Source: CAZVCJ01 sp964625745
GTDB taxonomy: Bacteria > Chloroflexota > Anaerolineae > VGOG01
Direction: 5' to 3'
Assembly (NCBI GenBank): GCA_964625745.1
Contig: CAZVCJ010000182.1
Location: 1-7,807, forward strand
Length of the DNA: 7,807 bases
The notes under the pieces are model-generated. The model worked only from the letters and a program-made list of their open reading frames with translations. It had not been told where the DNA came from and ran no database searches. Below are positions 5,435 through 7,807 of this stretch, one piece after another. The translations under genes and the position numbers were made by a program. Position 1 is the stretch's first letter, and every line of letters starts with the position of its first letter.

Positions 5435-6607
5435 TTAACTCAGGTAGGACCGCAGTTTGCGGGTGCGGCGGGGATGACGTAGCTTTTTGAGGGCCTCAGA
5501 CTGTATCTGGCGGATGCGCTCCCGGGTCAGGCCAAATCTCTGCCCTACCTCTTCCAAGGTGTAACTGTGGCCGTCCTGCAGGCCGAAGCGGAGACGCAGT
5601 ATGCGAGCCTCGCGGGGACTCAAAGTGAAGAGGACGTCTTCTATCTTCTCCGCCAACAAGTGCTGGTAGGCGACGTCTGAGGGTGCGGGGGCCTCCTTAT
5701 TCTCAATGAAATTCACCAGCTCGGTTTCCCCCTCGTTGCCTACCGTCCGCTCCAGGGAGAGAGGGCGACGCGAGGCCCTCATCATCCACTGCACTTTGCG
5801 TGGTTCAATGTTCATCTCCTCGGCAATCTCCTCCGGAGTGGGTCTACGTCCCTGCTCCCGCTCCAGCCATTCTGCCGTCTTGTAGAGTTTCCTGATGCGG
5901 TTGCTCATGTGGGCAGGGATGCGGATAGTGCGCCCCTGCTCGCCTAGGGCGCGACTGATAGATTGTCTGATCCACCAGGTGGCATAGGTGCTAAGCCTGT
6001 TGCCCCGGCGGTGGTCAAACTTCTCTACGGCCTTAATCAAACCCAGGTTGCCCTCCTGGATGAGATCCAAGAAAGGCACTCCATGCCCTCTGTATCTCTT
6101 AGCGATGCTTACCACGAGACGGGTGTTGGCCTTGATGAGGTGCCGGCGGGCCTCTTCCCCCATCTTGATTAAGTGTTCCAGTCTTGCTGTCTCCTGAGGG
6201 TCATGACCGTTTTGGGCCAACTGGCGTCGTGATTCCCGCCCTCGCTTCAGCCGTTTGGCCAATTTCACCTCCTCCTCGTGTGTCAGGAGAGGTACGCGGC
6301 TCATCTCCTTGAAATACAAGCTAACGGTGTCATCGGCGGGGATATTGCTCAAGTCAAAATCACCATTGCGATCTCCGTCGTCCCCGCCTGGCTCCTCTTC
6401 CGCCTTGGCCCTTTCCTCTTCGCCGTCGTAAACCTCGATACCCTGGTCATAGAGGTAGGCAAAGAGGTTCTGTAGCTGAGTCAGGTCTTCCTCCACTTTG
6501 GGGAAGATCTCCGTTATCTCGTCGAGGGTGGCATATCCCCGCTGGGTTGCCTTGTTCAGCAGTCCTTGAATCCTTTCCGGTTGTCTCTGTGGTTTGAATT
6601 CTTCCAT
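5435..6607 (-). CDS. RNA polymerase sigma-70 factor, SigA/RpoD-like
   Basis: A 390-residue sigma factor. Residues 10-60 resemble region 1.1 (GLLNKATQRGYATLDEITEIFP), followed by an acidic linker to about 90. Region 1.2 is DDTVSLYFKEMSRVPLLTHEEE (92-113); region 2 spans about 155-235 with NTRLVVSIAKRYRGHGVPFL, DLIQEGNLGLIKAVEKFD and TYATWWIRQ; region 3 about 236-315; region 4 about 320-390, where GLTRERIRQIQ is the -35 recognition helix. This is group 1/2 architecture without the large non-conserved insert of E. coli RpoD. One oddity: region 2.3 reads GNRLSTYATWW where primary sigmas usually read G(Y/F)KFSTYATWW, so two conserved aromatics become Asn204-region and Leu205-region residues. It may thus be a SigA paralogue rather than the only primary sigma. 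The next in-frame codon set upstream of the ATG contains TAG, fixing the start; its ribosome binding site is weak. Confidence 0.95.
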   Translation of the reverse strand: MEEFKPQRQPERIQGLLNKATQRGYATLDEITEIFPKVEEDLTQLQNLFAYLYDQGIEVYDGEEERAKAEEEPGGDDGDRNGDFDLSNIPADDTVSLYFKEMSRVPLLTHEEEVKLAKRLKRGRESRRQLAQNGHDPQETARLEHLIKMGEEARRHLIKANTRLVVSIAKRYRGHGVPFLDLIQEGNLGLIKAVEKFDHRRGNRLSTYATWWIRQSISRALGEQGRTIRIPAHMSNRIRKLYKTAEWLEREQGRRPTPEEIAEEMNIEPRKVQWMMRASRRPLSLERTVGNEGETELVNFIENKEAPAPSDVAYQHLLAEKIEDVLFTLSPREARILRLRFGLQDGHSYTLEEVGQRFGLTRERIRQIQSEALKKLRHPRRTRKLRSYLS

Positions 6608-6653
6608 TTGAGTGAATCTCTATCCCCTGGCTATGTGCTGCTTCTTCCTCAGC

Positions 6654-6679
6654 CCGCGCCCCGGCGCCATCTTGCGCGG
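6654..6679 (-). promoter_or_regulatory. GC-rich hairpin between rpmJ and the sigma gene
   Basis: CCGCGC (6654-6659) and GCGCGG (6674-6679) form a six-pair all-GC stem within the 94-base gap. No T run follows on the minus strand, so it is not a classical terminator. It may limit read-through into the sigma gene or affect its weak ribosome binding site; that is inference. Confidence 0.25.
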
Positions 6680-6701
6680 CCACAGGCGCGTTCAGACAAA
6701 G

Positions 6702-6815
6702 CTACCCCTGTCTTTGTTTATGCTTAGGGTTCTCACAAATCACGTATAGCACGCCCCTGCGCTTGACAATCTTACACTTCGAGCAACGGCGCTTCACCGA
6801 TGCTTTCACTTTCAC
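6702..6815 (-). CDS. rpmJ: 50S ribosomal protein bL36, zinc-binding form
   Basis: A 37-residue protein, the standard length for bL36. It begins at GTG (MKVKASVKRRCSKCKIVKR once the initiator is read as Met), with GGAGG eight bases upstream, and ends TAG. Cys11, Cys14, Cys27 and His32 are the intact zinc ligands, so this is the zinc-containing (C+) form. In most bacteria rpmJ follows infA in the alpha operon; here it stands alone between rpsN and a sigma factor, while infA lies about 2.7 kb downstream. It falls below common gene-finder length cut-offs and starts with GTG, so it is easy to miss. Confidence 0.96.
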   Translation of the reverse strand: MKVKASVKRRCSKCKIVKRRGVLYVICENPKHKQRQG

Positions 6816-6924
6816 AGCTACCACCTCCCCAACTTGTGTCATCAACACTCTCGAACTAAAGCACTTCTAGTGATCCTCAACGTAAGCACCACCTGCAGGA
6901 TGCAATCCGCCACGCTGAGTAACC

Positions 6925-7107
6925 TCACCAACTTGATTTGCGAACGCCGGGTATCTTGCCCTCCAGTGCCAGTTCGCGGAAGCAGATGCGGCACAGCTTG
7001 AACCGGCGCATATAGCCTCGGGAACGGCCGCACCTTTGACAGCGATTATGCATCCGTACCTTGTATTTCCTATTCTTTTCTCGTTCGATCAGGCATTCCC
7101 TGGCCAT
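6925..7107 (-). CDS. rpsN: 30S ribosomal protein uS14, type Z (zinc form)
   Basis: A 60-residue zinc-type uS14, a late-binding protein of the 30S head. It starts MARECLIEREKNRKYKVRM; the zinc ligands are Cys23, Cys26, Cys39 and Cys42 in CQRC and CRIC, and the family C-terminus GKIPGVRKSSW is intact. I chose the ATG at 7107, not the in-frame one at 7119: the former gives the family length and has GAGGAG just upstream, while the latter lies inside that ribosome binding site. Normally this gene sits between rplE and rpsH in the spc operon; here it stands between rpsU and rpmJ. The 109-base gap after it shows no gene. Confidence 0.97.
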   Translation of the reverse strand: MARECLIEREKNRKYKVRMHNRCQRCGRSRGYMRRFKLCRICFRELALEGKIPGVRKSSW

Positions 7108-7124
7108 GTTTCTCCTCATTAGTT

Positions 7125-7164
7125 AGCAGCCTATCGCTAGCAGGGCCACGATTAAGAGGCTGCT
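7125..7164 (-). promoter_or_regulatory. Hairpin just before the rpsN ribosome binding site
   Basis: Perfect eight-base arms, AGCAGCCT (7125-7132) and AGGCTGCT (7157-7164), are extended inward by ATCG/CGAT (7133-7136 and 7149-7152) after a four-base bulge. The structure lies between the rpsU stop and the rpsN ribosome binding site, ending about 18 bases before the start. There is no T run. It could set the relative translation of the two genes or be an autoregulatory site; the role is inferred. Confidence 0.45.
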
Positions 7165-7180
7165 TCTAGAATCCTGATCC

Positions 7181-7390
7181 TTACCATCGCTCTTTCCTTC
7201 TCTTTTTTGCGAGCTTTCGCTTAGCTTTTCGGATGCCTTGCCTTTTTGCTTTGCGACGCAACTCACTTGTGGACATAAACCATCTTTTCTTGCGCACGGT
7301 GCTCAGGATACGAGCCTTGCCCACGTCCTTGCGGAAGCGCTTGAGCAAGCTCTCCTGAGATTCACCTTGCCTTAGCTTAACGGTTGTCAT
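7181..7390 (-). CDS. rpsU: 30S ribosomal protein bS21
   Basis: A 69-residue basic protein with the bS21 pattern: VKLRQGESQESLLKRFRKDV, a KKRWFMSTSELRRKAKR centre, and a Lys/Arg-rich tail ending KKRRKERW. bS21 sits on the 30S platform next to the anti-Shine-Dalgarno end of 16S rRNA and influences initiation. It is the first gene of the co-directional series, after a 417-base leader. The start is unusual: the heptamer ATGACAA occurs twice in tandem, and the very strong AGGAGGAGGT is better spaced for the first ATG (7397), which opens a six-codon out-of-frame ORF, than for the bS21 ATG (7390). Confidence 0.96.
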   Translation of the reverse strand: MTTVKLRQGESQESLLKRFRKDVGKARILSTVRKKRWFMSTSELRRKAKRQGIRKAKRKLAKKRRKERW

Positions 7391-7415
7391 TTGTCATTTC
7401 TCACCTCCTCCTTTT
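7377..7415 (-). promoter_or_regulatory. Duplicated rpsU start region with overlapping mini-ORF
   Basis: AGGAGGAGGT lies at 7403-7412. The ATG at 7397 is five bases from its GGAGGT and opens MTNDNR then TAA (7377-7397). The bS21 ATG at 7390 is 12 bases away, longer than usual. The two start codons lie in exact 7-bp tandem copies (7384-7390 and 7391-7397). The mini-ORF overlaps the first bS21 codons, so the starts may compete or be coupled. Confidence 0.5.
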
Positions 7416-7446
7416 CGCCCCTTTCTGCGCATCCTGGCTGGGGAAA

Positions 7447-7504
7447 CAAAAATCTCTATTCTCTCCTCTCAGAACACCCGTGAGGATAACAACAGAGATT
7501 TTTG
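7447..7504 (-). promoter_or_regulatory. Long inverted repeat in the rpsU leader
   Basis: Perfect 11-base arms, CAAAAATCTCT (7447-7457) and AGAGATTTTTG (7494-7504), enclose a second five-pair stem, TCCTC/GAGGA (7464-7468 and 7482-7486), with a 13-base loop. The near-symmetrical internal loop (six and seven bases) gives a two-tier hairpin 57 bases before the bS21 start. The AT-rich stem and lack of a GC-rich arm before a T run argue against an ordinary terminator, although T5 does end each strand's 3' arm. A ribosomal-protein leader structure is a plausible inference. Confidence 0.5.
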
Positions 7505-7807
7505 CAAATCGCTTGCTCCAGATGTGAAAACCTGGAGACTTCGCGTTATGGCGCAAAATTGACTAGCGTCACTACTATGCGTGACATAATCAAGGCACTC
7601 TAGAGTTCACTGACCTCCGAATGAAAGCTGTAGGGATAAGGTTCGGACTGGGAACTCATTGGGTTGCCTACATTTGCTGGGTCCATGCCAATGGCTAACA
7701 ATCGGTCACTAGACCCTTTCCATTACCTCCATTGTGTATGTTTGGTTCCTCATTGAGGCGGGACGTATACTTCGCTGCTGTCTCAATTCTAGCATAACTG
7801 AGAAGCT
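7505..7807. other. Intergenic region upstream of rpsU, no gene recognised
   Basis: No convincing gene is visible on either strand. On the minus strand a frame enters from the right edge and stops at 7709-7711, after a possible ATG at 7795; it gives at most 32 residues and no recognisable motif, so it could be the tail of an upstream gene or chance. Small inverted repeats are present: CTCCAG/CTGGAG (7516-7521 and 7532-7537), GTCAC/GTGAC (7568-7572 and 7581-7585), and the palindrome ACTCTAGAGT (7597-7606). I found no convincing -35/-10 pair, though the promoter of the rpsU series probably lies here or beyond the edge. Confidence 0.4.

Noticed and set aside
6447..6683. A 78-codon minus-strand frame overlapping the start of the sigma gene
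   Set aside because: It is an out-of-frame shadow of the well-supported sigma factor, and its product shows no family motif.
7108..7119. Upstream ATG for uS14 adding four residues
   Set aside because: That ATG lies within the ribosome binding site of the ATG at 7107, and the family normally begins at the latter.
7505..7807. A sigma-70 promoter for the rpsU series
   Set aside because: I looked for TTGACA/TATAAT-like pairs with 16-18 base spacing on the minus strand and found none convincing.
1..7807. Mobile, phage, CRISPR or defence genes
   Set aside because: No transposase, integrase, repeat-spacer pattern or defence domain is visible, and all genes are housekeeping or metabolic types in one direction.

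Overview
The window is a chromosomal housekeeping segment of a bacterium. All thirteen convincing genes lie on the minus strand, so transcription runs from high to low coordinates. I see no plus-strand gene, tRNA, rRNA, insertion sequence, CRISPR array or phage gene. The taxonomic guess is a Chloroflexota-like or other deep-branching, Gram-positive-type lineage. It rests on a zinc-type (61-codon) uS14, a short SigA-like sigma factor, a CarD-family regulator, a zinc-ribbon/cold-shock fusion, a bS22-type mini ribosomal protein, and strong Shine-Dalgarno sites before many genes. No single marker is decisive.

Layout in the direction of transcription: a 417-base leader with inverted repeats (7391-7807); rpsU (bS21); rpsN type Z (uS14); rpmJ (bL36, GTG start); a sigma-70 factor; a bifunctional-nuclease-family (DUF151) protein; a CarD-family RNA polymerase regulator; infA (IF-1) with an anomalous 5' end; a zinc-ribbon plus cold-shock-domain protein; a possible small ORF; an MgtC/SapB membrane protein; rpmI (bL35); a 32-codon bS22/AURKAIP1-COX24-type protein; then an ATP-grasp ligase related to D-Ala-D-Ala ligase, overlapping by 74 nt an ornithine/alanine-racemase-family PLP enzyme. 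The left edge may hold the start of one more gene.

The first eleven genes mostly concern starting transcription (sigma factor, CarD) and starting or completing translation (bS21, uS14, bL36, IF-1, bL35, bS22, cold-shock protein). The ribosomal genes are not in their usual operons: there is no spc/alpha context for uS14, bL36 and infA, and no infC or rplT beside rpmI. The last two genes look like a separate two-enzyme module that could make a D-amino acid and ligate it.

I did not find an unmistakable new defence or mobile system. The best leads are small: the bS22-like gene that is easily missed, the infA start problem, a 7-bp duplication of the rpsU start codon, hairpins in the leaders of rpsU, rpsN and rpmI, a small ORF that fills the gap before mgtC, altered region 2.3 residues in the sigma factor, and the overlapping ligase-racemase pair.
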